Below, one piece after another: positions 36,682-45,280 of a DNA stretch of 64,000 bases (positions within the stretch are counted from its first letter, which is position 1; every line of letters begins with the position of its first letter). The position numbers and the translations under genes are program-made. This stretch comes from Allorhodoferax sp032337135 (GTDB taxonomy: Bacteria > Pseudomonadota > Gammaproteobacteria > Burkholderiales > Burkholderiaceae_C): the NCBI RefSeq assembly GCF_032337135.1, contig NZ_JAVXZZ010000001.1, positions 62,001 to 126,000 on the forward strand, written 5' to 3'. The notes below the pieces were generated by a model. It did no database searches, had not been told where the DNA came from, and saw only the letters and a list, made by a program, of their open reading frames with translations.

Positions 36682-37437
36682 TCAGGGCGACATGCCATAG
36701 GCCGCCCACAGGCGTTGCAGCACGCCAGCGGCCTCCATCTGGCCCAGCAACTTGCTGAGTTCCGGTGCCGAGGGGCGCGCCCCCTTGGCCACCAGGGCCG
36801 TGTGGGCGTAGGTCTGGTCCATGTGCTCCGAGACCAGCAAACGGGCCCGGTCTTGCGGTTGTTCCGCCAGGTAGCGGCCCAGGTAGGACTTGGTGAGCAC
36901 CCCCACGTCCCCCCGCCCGGCGAGCAGGTTGCGCAGGATCACGGCGTTGTCGCTGCTGAAGGTGATGGTGAAACGCTTGCGGAGCAACGCAGGCTCGGCC
37001 TCGAAATCGGCAAAGGCATAGTGGTACCCGAGCACGACCATCAGGCTCTTGTCGGTGAGCTTGTGGAAGTATTCCTGCCCACGCCCTCGCTGCGCCCGCG
37101 CCACGAACACCTCGCCATCGCCCTTGAGGTAGACCTTGCTGGCCTCTACCTGCTCGGGCGACCAGCCCCATTTGATGTTCTCAAAGAAGATGTGGCTGTA
37201 ACTGCCGTCGGCCAGATCACGGTAGCGGCGGTTGGCCGAGGTGGGAACGGTCTCGAAACGGTACTCGTTCTGGAAACTGTTGAGTTCCTGTACCAATTCA
37301 TGCGTCAGCCCGCGGCTGCCATCGGAAAACGGCAGGAAGGGGTATACCCCGACCTTCACCACCAGCGGTTCCGCCTGCACCCCCGTGAGCATCGCCCAGC
37401 TCAACCAAAGCCACCAGCACAGTTTGCGCACTTGCAC
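36682..37437 (-). CDS. Periplasmic substrate-binding protein (SBP_bac_3 type)
   Basis: A 251-residue secreted protein with a signal peptide (cleavage near GVQAEP) and a bacterial extracellular solute-binding family 3 pattern: VGVYPFLPFSDGSRGLTHELVQELN at the start, RGDVGVLTKSY in the middle. It probably binds an amino acid or similar, or acts as a sensor. No ABC permease genes are adjacent, so it is another orphan receptor. It is flanked by unrelated genes on both sides. Confidence 0.75.
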   Translation of the reverse strand: MQVRKLCWWLWLSWAMLTGVQAEPLVVKVGVYPFLPFSDGSRGLTHELVQELNSFQNEYRFETVPTSANRRYRDLADGSYSHIFFENIKWGWSPEQVEASKVYLKGDGEVFVARAQRGRGQEYFHKLTDKSLMVVLGYHYAFADFEAEPALLRKRFTITFSSDNAVILRNLLAGRGDVGVLTKSYLGRYLAEQPQDRARLLVSEHMDQTYAHTALVAKGARPSAPELSKLLGQMEAAGVLQRLWAAYGMSP

Positions 37438-37555
37438 TCCCCCTCGTTCTGATTGGAATGCACCGCCCGCTTTCCGTCTGCAGTCAGTGCAATGTCTCAG
37501 CAGGCGTTATACACCCGGGAGCATGACCCTGCAGCGGGAAATGTGACAACTCTGG

Positions 37556-38809
37556 CTACGTTGCTTCCAGCGCCAACAGCTCGGCCACGGTCTGCTTGCG
37601 CCGGATCAGCCGCACGTCGGTGCCATCGACCAGCACCTCGGGAATCAGCGGACGGGTGTTGTAGTTGGAAGACATGGACGCGCCATAGGCCCCGGTGTCG
37701 TGCAGCACCAGCCAGTCACCCACCTGCGCGGCAGGCAGGTCACGCAGCAGCACGACACCGCCTTCGCCTTGCGTGAACACGTCACCCGACTCGCACAAGG
37801 GACCTGCCACCACCGTCGGCTGCAGCGCGCCTGAGGCGGCTGTGCCGTCGGCCCGGATGAGTTCGATGCCATGGTGCGCGCCGTACATGGCCGGACGCAT
37901 GAGGTCAGAGAAACCCGCATCCACCAGCACGAAATGCTGGCTGCCCTGGTGCTTGCTGGCACGCACCTCGCTCACCAGCACACCCGATTCGGCCACCAGG
38001 TAGCGCCCGGGCTCGATCTCCAGCTGTACCGCGTGGCCCAGCAGCGCCTGCACCTGCTGGCGCGCCGCATCCCACAGCGAGAAGTAATGCGCGGTGTCGA
38101 TGACCGGCTCGCCCGCGCGGTAGGGTATGGACAGGCCGCCACCGGCCGAGATGGCGTGCAGGTCCAGGCCTTGGGCCTGCACGGCCTTGACGAGCTCCAC
38201 CATGGCCCCGCACACCTCCTGCAAGTGGCCATAGTCCACCCCCGAGCCGATGTGCATGTGCAGGCCCTGCAGCTTCAGGCCGCGTGCCTTCACGGTGTCC
38301 AGCGCACGCACCAGATCACCGTGCCAGATGCCGTGCTTGCTGTGCTCGCCGCCGGTATTGGTCTTGTTCGAATGGCCGTGGCCGAAACCGGGGTTGATGC
38401 GCAGCCACACCGGGTGGCCGGGGCTGGCAGTACCGAGCTGGTCGAGCATGTCGATGGAGCCGCAATTCACCGGCACGCCCAGCTCCGCCACGCGCGCCAG
38501 CGTGGTGCGGTCGAGGATGTCGGCAGTGAAGACGATGTCGGCATGTCCATCAGCGCGCAGGCCCGGTGTGAAGCCGGCCGCCAGCGCGCGCTCGATCTCA
38601 CCCAACGACACCGAATCCACCACCACGCCCTGCTCCTTCATCAGGCGCAGGATGTGGGTATTGGAATTGGCCTTCTGGGCGAAGCGCACCACATCGAACG
38701 ACTGCAGCGCGGCAATGCGGCTGCGGATGGTGGGCGCGTCGTACACCCACACGGGGGTGCCGTACTGCTGGGCGAGGCTGGCGAGTTGGGCGGGGGAGAA
38801 AGGGTTCAT
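37556..38809 (-). CDS. lysA: Diaminopimelate decarboxylase
   Basis: LysA makes L-lysine from meso-diaminopimelate using PLP. In the 417-residue fold-III enzyme, Lys46 in RFAQKANSN carries the PLP. Other motifs are HMHIGSG, SAGGGLSIPY, EPGRYLV and CESGDVFT, the last contributing the second active-site half. It is divergent from a LysR-type gene 80 bp away, the classic lysA-lysR arrangement, so it is probably activated by that regulator. Confidence 0.97.
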   Translation of the reverse strand: MNPFSPAQLASLAQQYGTPVWVYDAPTIRSRIAALQSFDVVRFAQKANSNTHILRLMKEQGVVVDSVSLGEIERALAAGFTPGLRADGHADIVFTADILDRTTLARVAELGVPVNCGSIDMLDQLGTASPGHPVWLRINPGFGHGHSNKTNTGGEHSKHGIWHGDLVRALDTVKARGLKLQGLHMHIGSGVDYGHLQEVCGAMVELVKAVQAQGLDLHAISAGGGLSIPYRAGEPVIDTAHYFSLWDAARQQVQALLGHAVQLEIEPGRYLVAESGVLVSEVRASKHQGSQHFVLVDAGFSDLMRPAMYGAHHGIELIRADGTAASGALQPTVVAGPLCESGDVFTQGEGGVVLLRDLPAAQVGDWLVLHDTGAYGASMSSNYNTRPLIPEVLVDGTDVRLIRRKQTVAELLALEAT

Positions 38810-38889
38810 GCCAACATCTTGCCCACCACCACCAATTCAATCAATGCCATTTTCGTTTTTAATCTATTCACATTCGATATAGTTATGGC

Positions 38890-39804
38890 ATGAATGCCAC
38901 ACCACCTGCCCTGACCCACCGCCAGTTGGCACTGTTTCGCGCCGTCATGCTGCAGGGCAACCTGAGCCGGGCGGCCGAGGGCATGAACACCTCGCAGCCC
39001 ACCCTCAGCCGCGAACTGGCCCGTCTGGAGCAAGTGCTGGGCTACCCGCTGTTCGACCGCGTGCGCGGGCGCCTGCGCCCCACGGTGCGTGCCCAGGCGC
39101 TGATGCAGGAGGTGGAGCGCAGCTTCGTCGGGCTGGAGCAGGTGGCGCAGCGCGCGTTCGAACTGCGCACGCACAACAACACCCGGCTGCAACTGGCCTG
39201 CCTGCCGGCACTGGCACATGCGCTGGTACCGCAGGCCCTGGCCCGGCTGTGCAAATCCCACCCCGACGCGCAGGTCAGCGTGGTGCCGATCGAATCGCCG
39301 TGGCTGGAGCAGGCCGTGAGTGAGCAGCGCTTCGACCTGGCCCTGAGCGAAAGCACCGAGCCCCCTACCGGCACCACCCGCGTGGCCCTGCTGCAAGCCA
39401 ATGAAGTGGCCGTGCTGCCCGCAAGCCACCCGCTGTGCCGCAAGAAACGTCTGCAGCCCGGCGACTTTGCTGCCCTGCCTTTCGTGAGCCTAGCGGTGGG
39501 CGACCCCTACCGCCAGGCCATCGACGCACTGTTCCAGCAAGCCGGTGTCGCGCGCGAACTGCGCCTGGAAGCCGCCAGCGCCGTGGCGGTGTGCGCCATG
39601 GTGGCGCAGGGCCTGGGCGTGGCCATCGTCAACCCGCTCACTGCTGCCGCCATGGCCGGGCCCGCGCTGGCGGTGCGGCCGCTGTCGGCATCGATACCGT
39701 TCACCGTCTCGGCCCTGGTACCCCAGGTGGCCGCCGCCCATCCCTTGCGCGACCCCCTGCTGCATGCCCTGCGGGGCTCCATCCACTCGCTATCGCTTTC
39801 ATAG
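38890..39804 (+). CDS. lysR: LysR-type regulator, probable activator of lysA
   Basis: A 304-residue LysR-family protein. The N-terminal helix-turn-helix is in LSRAAEGMNTSQPTLSRELA (about 22-41), followed by an effector-binding domain. It is divergent from lysA with an 80-bp AT-rich gap (38810-38889), and in E. coli the adjacent LysR activates lysA in response to diaminopimelate. The stop codon lies inside a degenerate copy of the dispersed repeat (39789), so the last residues SLSLS may be repeat-derived. Confidence 0.9.
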   Translation: MNATPPALTHRQLALFRAVMLQGNLSRAAEGMNTSQPTLSRELARLEQVLGYPLFDRVRGRLRPTVRAQALMQEVERSFVGLEQVAQRAFELRTHNNTRLQLACLPALAHALVPQALARLCKSHPDAQVSVVPIESPWLEQAVSEQRFDLALSESTEPPTGTTRVALLQANEVAVLPASHPLCRKKRLQPGDFAALPFVSLAVGDPYRQAIDALFQQAGVARELRLEAASAVAVCAMVAQGLGVAIVNPLTAAAMAGPALAVRPLSASIPFTVSALVPQVAAAHPLRDPLLHALRGSIHSLSLS

Positions 39805-39835
39805 CATTTGTCGCAGACTCCACCTGGGCGCAGAC
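39789..39835 (+). repeat. Degenerate dispersed repeat, copy E
   Basis: Begins GCTAT, then TTTCATAGC(A)-N5-CGCA at 39798-39815. The right half is poorly conserved. It includes the stop codon of lysR. Confidence 0.4.
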
Positions 39836-39942
39836 CAAGATGCGCCCGCTGGTCGACAGAAAGCGGCCGCATTCTGGCAGCCGCCGCTCAAGCTTTCACG
39901 GAATTCGTCCGATAAGCATGACACGCCCTCAAGGATCACGCC

Positions 39943-40134
39943 ATGGAAATATCCACCACCTCACTGGTACAGGCTTATGCCCTGCGGCAACAAAACCAGG
40001 TTGCACAGACAGCGCAGGTGCTGGTATTGAAGAAAGCCATGGACATGCAAGCGGCAGGTGCGCTGACCCTGCTGCAAGCCCTGCCCCTGGCGACCAGTGG
40101 CACGCTGGGTACGCAAGTCAATGCAATGGCATAG
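39943..40134 (+). CDS. YjfB-family putative motility protein
   Basis: A 63-residue protein resembling the YjfB family (PF14070 style). It begins MEISTTSLVQAYALRQQNQV, then ALKKAMD-like VLKKAMDMQAAGALTLLQALP. Family members are short, around 60 residues, and often sit near flagellar genes, but their function is unproven and no flagellar gene is in this window. A CAAGGATC stretch about 10 bp upstream could serve as the ribosome site. It follows lysR by 138 bp. Confidence 0.7.
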   Translation: MEISTTSLVQAYALRQQNQVAQTAQVLVLKKAMDMQAAGALTLLQALPLATSGTLGTQVNAMA

Positions 40135-40509
40135 CCGGCATTGAAGGGCCCGCCGCTGCCAGCTGACCCGCGCCATTTCCAGCGCTGTCTGTCCATGGCG
40201 TGGGGCCGGTGATGCGCTGGCACCACACCCGCCCCGCCACACGCACGTGAATTGACCCCTCTCTCTAGCGGCGTTTGCGCACCGGCCTTGTGCGCAATGG
40301 TCACCTGTGCCGAGCGCAAATGCTTCCTCAATGGGTACACCTCCCCTTTCCCGGTCGACACCAGGCCGCCCATGCACAGGGCCTGTGCATGCGCACCGCG
40401 CTGGCACACGATGGTGACCACGGCATGACAGAGTGCTCGCTCTAGTTTCCAGCGCGTCACACGCTTGCAATGGACGCAGGGCATCGTGCCCCATGAAAGG
40501 AAGGGAACC
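40135..40509. other. 375-bp intergenic region, nothing recognised
   Basis: GC-rich, with short antisense frames that lack family features. It should contain the promoter for the downstream secreted protein; none could be assigned. Confidence 0.45.
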
Positions 40510-41127
40510 ATGACACTGTTTCAGAAGAACATGGGCCGCCTGCTGGTGGCCTCATTGGCGGTGGCTGCACTCGCGGCCCTGCCTGGCATCTCCCGCGCCG
40601 TGGAGGTGGCGGGCGTGAACTACGCCGCGCAGTTGCAGGCCGGCGGGCAACTGCTGCAACTTAATGGCGCGGGCATCCGCCGCAAGGCCAACGCCAACCT
40701 GTACTCGGCCGCGCTGTACCTGGGCAGCCCGGCTCGCAGCGCCGATGAAGTGCTGGCCAGCCCGGGCCCCAAGCAACTGCGCGTCTTCATGTTGCAGGAC
40801 CTCAATAGCCGCGACATGGCCGACATGCTGTCGCGCGGCCTGGTGACCAACAACCCCGATGACGACCTCGCAGCCATCGTCCCCGAAATGCTGGAACTGG
40901 GCTCCTTCATCGCCGACCGCGGCAAGCTGCTCACCGGCGACGGCTTCCAGATCGAATGGAACCCTGCCATAGGCACCACCATCACGGTGTTTCAGCGCAA
41001 CGAGAGCAAACCGATTCGCCAGGTGTTCGAGAAGAAGGACCTCATCGCACCGATGATGAAGATCTGGCTCGGCACCAAACCCGCGGATCCGGAACTGAAG
41101 GCCGCCCTGCTGGGTAAGCGCGCATGA
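40510..41127 (+). CDS. Chalcone-isomerase-like domain protein, copy 2
   Basis: A 205-residue secreted protein with signal peptide (cleavage near SRAVEV). Its core LQLNGAGIRRKANANLYSAALYL and SPGPKQLRVF aligns by eye with the protein at 21259-21840 (LNGAG, R-KA, SPGPK/APGPK), so both belong to the same periplasmic chalcone-isomerase-fold family. The start at 40510 has GGAAGGGAA just upstream; 15 extra in-frame codons before it were rejected. Role unknown. Confidence 0.82.
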   Translation: MTLFQKNMGRLLVASLAVAALAALPGISRAVEVAGVNYAAQLQAGGQLLQLNGAGIRRKANANLYSAALYLGSPARSADEVLASPGPKQLRVFMLQDLNSRDMADMLSRGLVTNNPDDDLAAIVPEMLELGSFIADRGKLLTGDGFQIEWNPAIGTTITVFQRNESKPIRQVFEKKDLIAPMMKIWLGTKPADPELKAALLGKRA

Positions 41128-41156
41128 AAAAAGGCCGCTACGCCAGCGTAGCGGCC
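41127..41156 (-). terminator. Terminator of Tim44-domain gene
   Basis: GGCCGCTACG (41133-41142) pairs with CGTAGCGGCC (41147-41156) over a 4-base loop. On the minus strand a run of six T follows. It may also end the convergent copy-2 transcript. Confidence 0.88.
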
Positions 41157-41190
41157 TGAGCACCACGCCCCGATGGGCGCGGCGTGCAGA

Positions 41191-42135
41191 TCAGTCTGCC
41201 TGCTGGATACCTGCCAGGGTCCAGCCGCCGTTGCCCTGGCGGGGCTTGGTCAGGTGCCAGATCTCGTCGAAGGTTTCGTCGTCTGATCCCGCACCGTAGC
41301 GGATGAAGCCGGTGAACTGCACGCTCACCAGGTAGCGCTGGGCTTCTTCCACCACCTCAAGCACCTGGGCATCCACCCGCAGCACTTCGCCATGCTGGGT
41401 GCCGGACTCGCGCTCGGCCAGGTCGAGCTTCAGCTCGGCAAACATCTCCGGCGTGGTGAATTCGCGGATGTCGTCGAGTTTGCCGGCATCGTAGGCGGCC
41501 TGCAGACGAATGAACTGCACCTTGGCGTTGCGCTCGAAAGCGGCGCGGTCAAAGTCCGCAGGGATCGACGCACTGGCCGGGCGTGCGGCGCCAATGTCGG
41601 CACCGATCAACGAACCACCTGCGCTGCTGGCGGTACTGACGTTAGCGGGCATGGACACCTTGTAGGCGGGCTGCTGGGCGTCAGTAGGCACATTGGAAGC
41701 GCCATGCCCTGCCCCTGCGGCGGCTGGCGTGAACCCCGCCGGGGCGGCCATTCCGCCTTGCGCCGCTTGGGCACGCTTGCGCAGGAAGAAGCCCACAACC
41801 GCCAGCACGGCAAACACCAGCAAGCCCATCATCACCATGGAAGCCAGTTCGTCGCCAAAGCCGAAGTGGGAAGCCAGGGCGGCGATACCCAGACCGGCGG
41901 CCAAGCCGGCCAGCGGGCCCATCATGGAACCCTTGGAGGCAGCGGCTGCACCGGCGCCTGCGGCAGGGGCTGCGTTCTGTGCGGCTGGCGCTGCGGGCGC
42001 CTTGTCCTGCACGGCCTGGCGTTGGGTACCCACGGACTTGCCCGAGCCCATGCGCTTGGCGGCCTCGGCCTCCATGGACACCGTGGCGAGGCCCAGCGTG
42101 AACACCACGGCCAACATCGATAGGAAGGTTTTCAT
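41191..42135 (-). CDS. Tim44-like domain protein
   Basis: A 314-residue exported or membrane protein. It has an N-terminal signal or anchor (MKTFLSMLAVVFTLGLATVS), an Ala/Pro-rich linker, a glycine-rich hydrophobic stretch with a likely helix (about residues 85-118), and a C-terminal Tim44-like domain (from about 185: FERNAKVQFIRLQAAYDAGKL, ending EIWHLTKPRQGNGGWTLAGI). Related bacterial proteins are inner-membrane and of unclear role. The ATG at 42135 was chosen over 42141 because AGGAG lies at 6 bp spacing only from the former. Confidence 0.85.
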   Translation of the reverse strand: MKTFLSMLAVVFTLGLATVSMEAEAAKRMGSGKSVGTQRQAVQDKAPAAPAAQNAAPAAGAGAAAASKGSMMGPLAGLAAGLGIAALASHFGFGDELASMVMMGLLVFAVLAVVGFFLRKRAQAAQGGMAAPAGFTPAAAGAGHGASNVPTDAQQPAYKVSMPANVSTASSAGGSLIGADIGAARPASASIPADFDRAAFERNAKVQFIRLQAAYDAGKLDDIREFTTPEMFAELKLDLAERESGTQHGEVLRVDAQVLEVVEEAQRYLVSVQFTGFIRYGAGSDDETFDEIWHLTKPRQGNGGWTLAGIQQAD

Positions 42136-42240
42136 CGTCATCTCCTGAAAAGTCAAAGGACAGGGTGGAGAGTAAGGACGATGACGTTCAATAAAAACCA
42201 ACAATCAGTGGAACATCATTCCCAGAAAAACTGAGTAATG

Positions 42241-43125
42241 CTAGCTTGCCCCCTGCAGCACCCGCAGCACCAGCGGGTGCTGCACCTTGCGCTCGGTGCC
42301 CAGGGCGTAGAAATGCTCGACCACCCCGTCGCACGGCCCCAGACGCTTGACGCCGTAGTGCGCCAGCAGGTCGTCGTGCACCCACTCGGCTGCCGGAAAG
42401 GCCCCCATGCCGCTGCCACCGAAGGTCTTGAGCAGCGCGCTGTCCTCGAACTCGCCCACGATGCGCGGGCGGATGCCCTGCTGCTCGAACCACTGGTCCA
42501 GGCGCACCCGCACGGCGGTGTGGGCCGTGGGCAGCAGCACCGGCATGTCGGCCAGGCACTGGGGGAACTTGCGCCCACCCGCGCGCACCATGGCCGGCGT
42601 GGCGTACCAGGCCATGGGTGAGGTGCCCATGGCGTGGCTGTAGAGCTTGATGTTCGGGTTGGCCGGGGCCGGGCGGTCCGAGAAGACCACGTCCAGGCGG
42701 TGCAGCGCCAGATCGCCCAACAGGTCGTCCAGCTCACCCTCATGGCAAATGAGTCGCAGGTGGGGCTCGGCCAGCACCGGCTGCAGCAGGCGGCGTACCA
42801 CCAGCTTCGGAATGCTGTCCGAGATACCCACCGCCAGCCGCATCGACGGCGCGCTGGCGGCGTCGCGCACCAGTGCCGGCAGGCTTTCCCCGATCTGGAA
42901 TATCTGGTCGGCCAGCTGCATGGCTGTCACGCCCGCGTCGGTGAGCACCAGCCCACGCCCGGCAGGCTTGAGCAGGGCATAGCCCAGCGAGCGCTCCAGT
43001 TCGCGCACCTGGGCACTCACGGTCTGCACCGCCATGTCCAGCCGGTCCGCCGCGCGCGACATGCCGCCTTCCTTGGCGACCACCCAGAAGTAGTACAGGT
43101 GCTTGTAGTTGAATGCGGTGCTCAT
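42241..43125 (-). CDS. nhaR: LysR-type regulator NhaR-like
   Basis: A 294-residue LysR-family activator. The start MSTAFNYKHLYYFWVVAKEGG is the NhaR signature; NhaR activates the sodium/proton antiporter gene nhaA and other genes in response to Na+. The helix-turn-helix is in MSRAADRLDMAVQTVSAQV. No nhaA is adjacent; the only Na+/H+ antiporter gene in the window is nhaD at 12987. It is divergent from the HPF-like gene. Confidence 0.85.
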   Translation of the reverse strand: MSTAFNYKHLYYFWVVAKEGGMSRAADRLDMAVQTVSAQVRELERSLGYALLKPAGRGLVLTDAGVTAMQLADQIFQIGESLPALVRDAASAPSMRLAVGISDSIPKLVVRRLLQPVLAEPHLRLICHEGELDDLLGDLALHRLDVVFSDRPAPANPNIKLYSHAMGTSPMAWYATPAMVRAGGRKFPQCLADMPVLLPTAHTAVRVRLDQWFEQQGIRPRIVGEFEDSALLKTFGGSGMGAFPAAEWVHDDLLAHYGVKRLGPCDGVVEHFYALGTERKVQHPLVLRVLQGAS

Positions 43126-43223
43126 ATTCCCATTTATCCGAATGATTTGTAAGAAATTATCTGCTTTTTACGCAGCATGGCAAAGCCTATGGTCGAGGCT
43201 CTTTCATGACCAGGAGCTTTTCC

Positions 43224-43568
43224 ATGCAGATCATTTTCGAATCCCGCGAGCCCCAGGCCAGCGCACTGCGCGAGCCTGCGCTACAGCGCGTACGCTTTGC
43301 CCTGCGGCGGCTGCGCACCCTGGTGCTGCGTGCCAAGGTGCGGTTCATCGACGTCAACGGCCCCCGAGGCGGCGTGGACAAGCAATGCCTGCTGGAGGTG
43401 AAGACCGAGAAGTCCGGAGTGCTGGCGATTTCGACCGTGGCCAGTGATTGGCAAGCCGCCCTGAATGCGGCGTTGGACAGGCTCGTGCGCGCGCTGACCC
43501 GGCAACTGCAGCGCCAGCACAAGGGCGTACGCGGCCGCTCCCCGCAGCCAGAAAGCGGAGATCACTGA
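43224..43568 (+). CDS. HPF/RaiA-type ribosome-associated protein
   Basis: A 114-residue protein of the ribosome hibernation factor family in pattern: MQIIFESREPQASALREPAL, then RLRTLVLRAKVRFIDVNGPRGG and the CLLEVKTEKSGVLAI strand. The positively charged C-terminal region (RALTRQLQRQHKG) is suited to rRNA binding. The start at 43224 has AGGAG at 43211-43215; an upstream Met at 43206 would place the ribosome site inside the gene. It is joined (TGATG) to the next small gene. Confidence 0.75.
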   Translation: MQIIFESREPQASALREPALQRVRFALRRLRTLVLRAKVRFIDVNGPRGGVDKQCLLEVKTEKSGVLAISTVASDWQAALNAALDRLVRALTRQLQRQHKGVRGRSPQPESGDH

Positions 43569-43735
43569 TGGACGCCGACTTCTCCACACTGCAGGCCATA
43601 GGCCTCGCACTATCCATACCGGTTCTCTATGCCGCGTGGCATGAGTATTCCCAGCGCAACCTGCGCGACGCCAAGCTGCTGGCTGGCTGCGGAGCAGGTG
43701 GTTTGCTGCTGGTCGCCACCGGATTCGCCCTCTAA
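43568..43735 (+). CDS. Small single-helix membrane protein, unknown
   Basis: A 55-residue product starting at ATG 43568, sharing one base with the HPF-like stop. It has two short hydrophobic stretches (about 8-22 and 38-53), the second a Gly/Leu-rich helix. No family recognised. Coupling to the HPF-like gene and the 17-bp gap to the zinc-ribbon gene suggest a three-gene unit. Confidence 0.6.
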   Translation: MDADFSTLQAIGLALSIPVLYAAWHEYSQRNLRDAKLLAGCGAGGLLLVATGFAL

Positions 43736-43752
43736 CCCCCAAGGAGCCCACC

Positions 43753-44022
43753 ATGAAATGCCCCCACTGCACTGACACCACCCTGGTCATGTCCGAGCGC
43801 CAAGGCGTGGAGATTGACTACTGCCCCGCCTGCCGCGGCATCTGGCTCGACCGGGGCGAGCTCGACAAGCTGCTGGAAAAGGCCGCTCCAGCCACAACGG
43901 CATCACCGGCGCGGGCCCCCAGCGCCCCCCGGCAACGCGACTTCGCCGACTCGGACTTCAACGACTACCAGCGAAATCCCCACTACCGCAAGAAGTCGTG
44001 GCTGCACGAGATATTTGACTGA
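43753..44022 (+). CDS. Zinc-ribbon protein (zf-TFIIB type)
   Basis: An 89-residue protein. The zinc ribbon is Cys3-x2-Cys6 (MKCPHC) with a second CPAC pair near residues 24-27 followed by GIWLDRGELDKLL, the zf-TFIIB (PF13453) signature. The C-terminal part is basic, with an aromatic end (KKSWLHEIFD). AAGGAG precedes the ATG. Function unknown; such proteins are often stress-associated. Confidence 0.85.
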   Translation: MKCPHCTDTTLVMSERQGVEIDYCPACRGIWLDRGELDKLLEKAAPATTASPARAPSAPRQRDFADSDFNDYQRNPHYRKKSWLHEIFD

Positions 44023-44219
44023 CCGGGGCTTTTCGAGCGCCGAAAACAAGCCGCTGCATTTCTCGCAGCGGCCTCAAGGGTTGCAGACCGTGCACCGGTT
44101 ATTCGCCATCCATGGACTCACTGTGGACGGCTGATGTGGGCCAGTTGCAGTCATTCACGAATGACGGGAATGAGGCTAGCAAACGCCGATAGTTTTGGGG
44201 GCGATTCACTAACACGAAT

Positions 44220-45233
44220 TCAGCCAGAACTGCGTAACGCTTTCTCCTTGCGCCAATTGCGTGGCGGCACGCCATACTCAGTGTTAAACCATCGTGTGAA
44301 AGAAGTAGCCTTTGTGTATCCCAGCATGGCAGCGATACTTTCAATCGAGGTCTTTCGGTTCTGGAGATGCCCCAAGACCAATTCCTTTCGTACCTCATTG
44401 AGTACCGTAGAGTAGCTCACACCAAGCTCATCCAACTGGCGCTGCAGATTGCGCACGCTCATACCTAAGCCCGGGGCCACCTGCTTGATCTTGGCTTTGC
44501 CCAGCGGCAGCAACAGGTAAGTTGCCTTGCGCAGGTTGAACAATAGATCGTCTGCGTCACGCACCTCTCTGGCGCCCATAAAGCGCCGCGCAATGGCTGC
44601 CATGGCAGGATCGGCACGAGGGTTGGGGGCATCCAGGTCGGCCGCGTCGCACCAAATGCCGTTGGCACTGGCATCGAATTCAAATCGCGAGTGGAAGACC
44701 CGTTCGTGGACGGTGAGGGTGGACGGCTTCGAATGGGTAAAACACACCATCTTGGGCCGCCATTGCGTACCCAGTATGGCTGCGCATGTCTGGTGAATCA
44801 ATGCCGTTGACAGCTCAACGGCCTGTCGCTTGGGCAGATCGGAATCCGCAAGGGTTTCCTCGCGCAAAAACACGCGCCGCCCCCGGTCTTCAATGCGCAA
44901 TGCGAAGTACCGGTTGATCAGGTTTCCGAAATCCATCACCACGTGCAGGGCCTCACGCAATGTGGGTTGGTGGCTCATCAGCAAACTCACCTCACCCCAG
45001 TCGGCCATGGTTCGCACTTCGGCCATCAGCAGTCCAAAACTCTCCTGCCCTGAAGCCTTTGCCGAGTCCTCCAATAGTTGCAGGACGCTGGCATAGGACA
45101 GCATCTGCTCGGGGTTGGCGATCATGGCTGGTGTGATCTTGTGCTGACGCAACATCTGCAAACCGTTGAGCCCGCACTTCTCTGCAATGGTGACGTAGTG
45201 CTTGAGTGAAACGGCTCTGAGCAACGCTTCCAT
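44220..45233 (-). CDS. AraC-family regulator, divergent from aconitase-X operon
   Basis: A 337-residue regulator with an N-terminal arabinose-binding-like domain (PF12625 style) and a C-terminal AraC DNA-binding domain with two helix-turn-helix units (around 255-275, SVRNLQRQLDELG, and around 305-325, AAMLGYTKATSFTRWF). It is divergent from the aconitase-X operon with a 156-bp gap that contains tandem direct repeats typical of AraC operators. It is therefore the likely activator of that operon. Its ligand is unknown but should relate to the pathway substrate. Confidence 0.9.
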   Translation of the reverse strand: MEALLRAVSLKHYVTIAEKCGLNGLQMLRQHKITPAMIANPEQMLSYASVLQLLEDSAKASGQESFGLLMAEVRTMADWGEVSLLMSHQPTLREALHVVMDFGNLINRYFALRIEDRGRRVFLREETLADSDLPKRQAVELSTALIHQTCAAILGTQWRPKMVCFTHSKPSTLTVHERVFHSRFEFDASANGIWCDAADLDAPNPRADPAMAAIARRFMGAREVRDADDLLFNLRKATYLLLPLGKAKIKQVAPGLGMSVRNLQRQLDELGVSYSTVLNEVRKELVLGHLQNRKTSIESIAAMLGYTKATSFTRWFNTEYGVPPRNWRKEKALRSSG

Positions 45234-45254
45234 GCCTGCCTCCAGTCCTTGGTC

Positions 45255-45276
45255 ATATCCGTAAAAACCCGGATAT
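45255..45276. promoter_or_regulatory. Inverted repeat near AraC-type gene start
   Basis: ATATCCG (45255-45261) and CGGATAT (45270-45276), 8 bp apart, 22-43 bp upstream of the AraC-type start codon. Position fits an autoregulatory operator. Single site, so only suggestive. Confidence 0.4.
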
Positions 45277-45280
45277 CAAT

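Noticed and set aside
44050..44072. GCCGCTGC/GCAGCGGC hairpin as a terminator
   Set aside because: No adequate T run on either strand; only four T on the minus side, 150 bp past the AraC-type stop.
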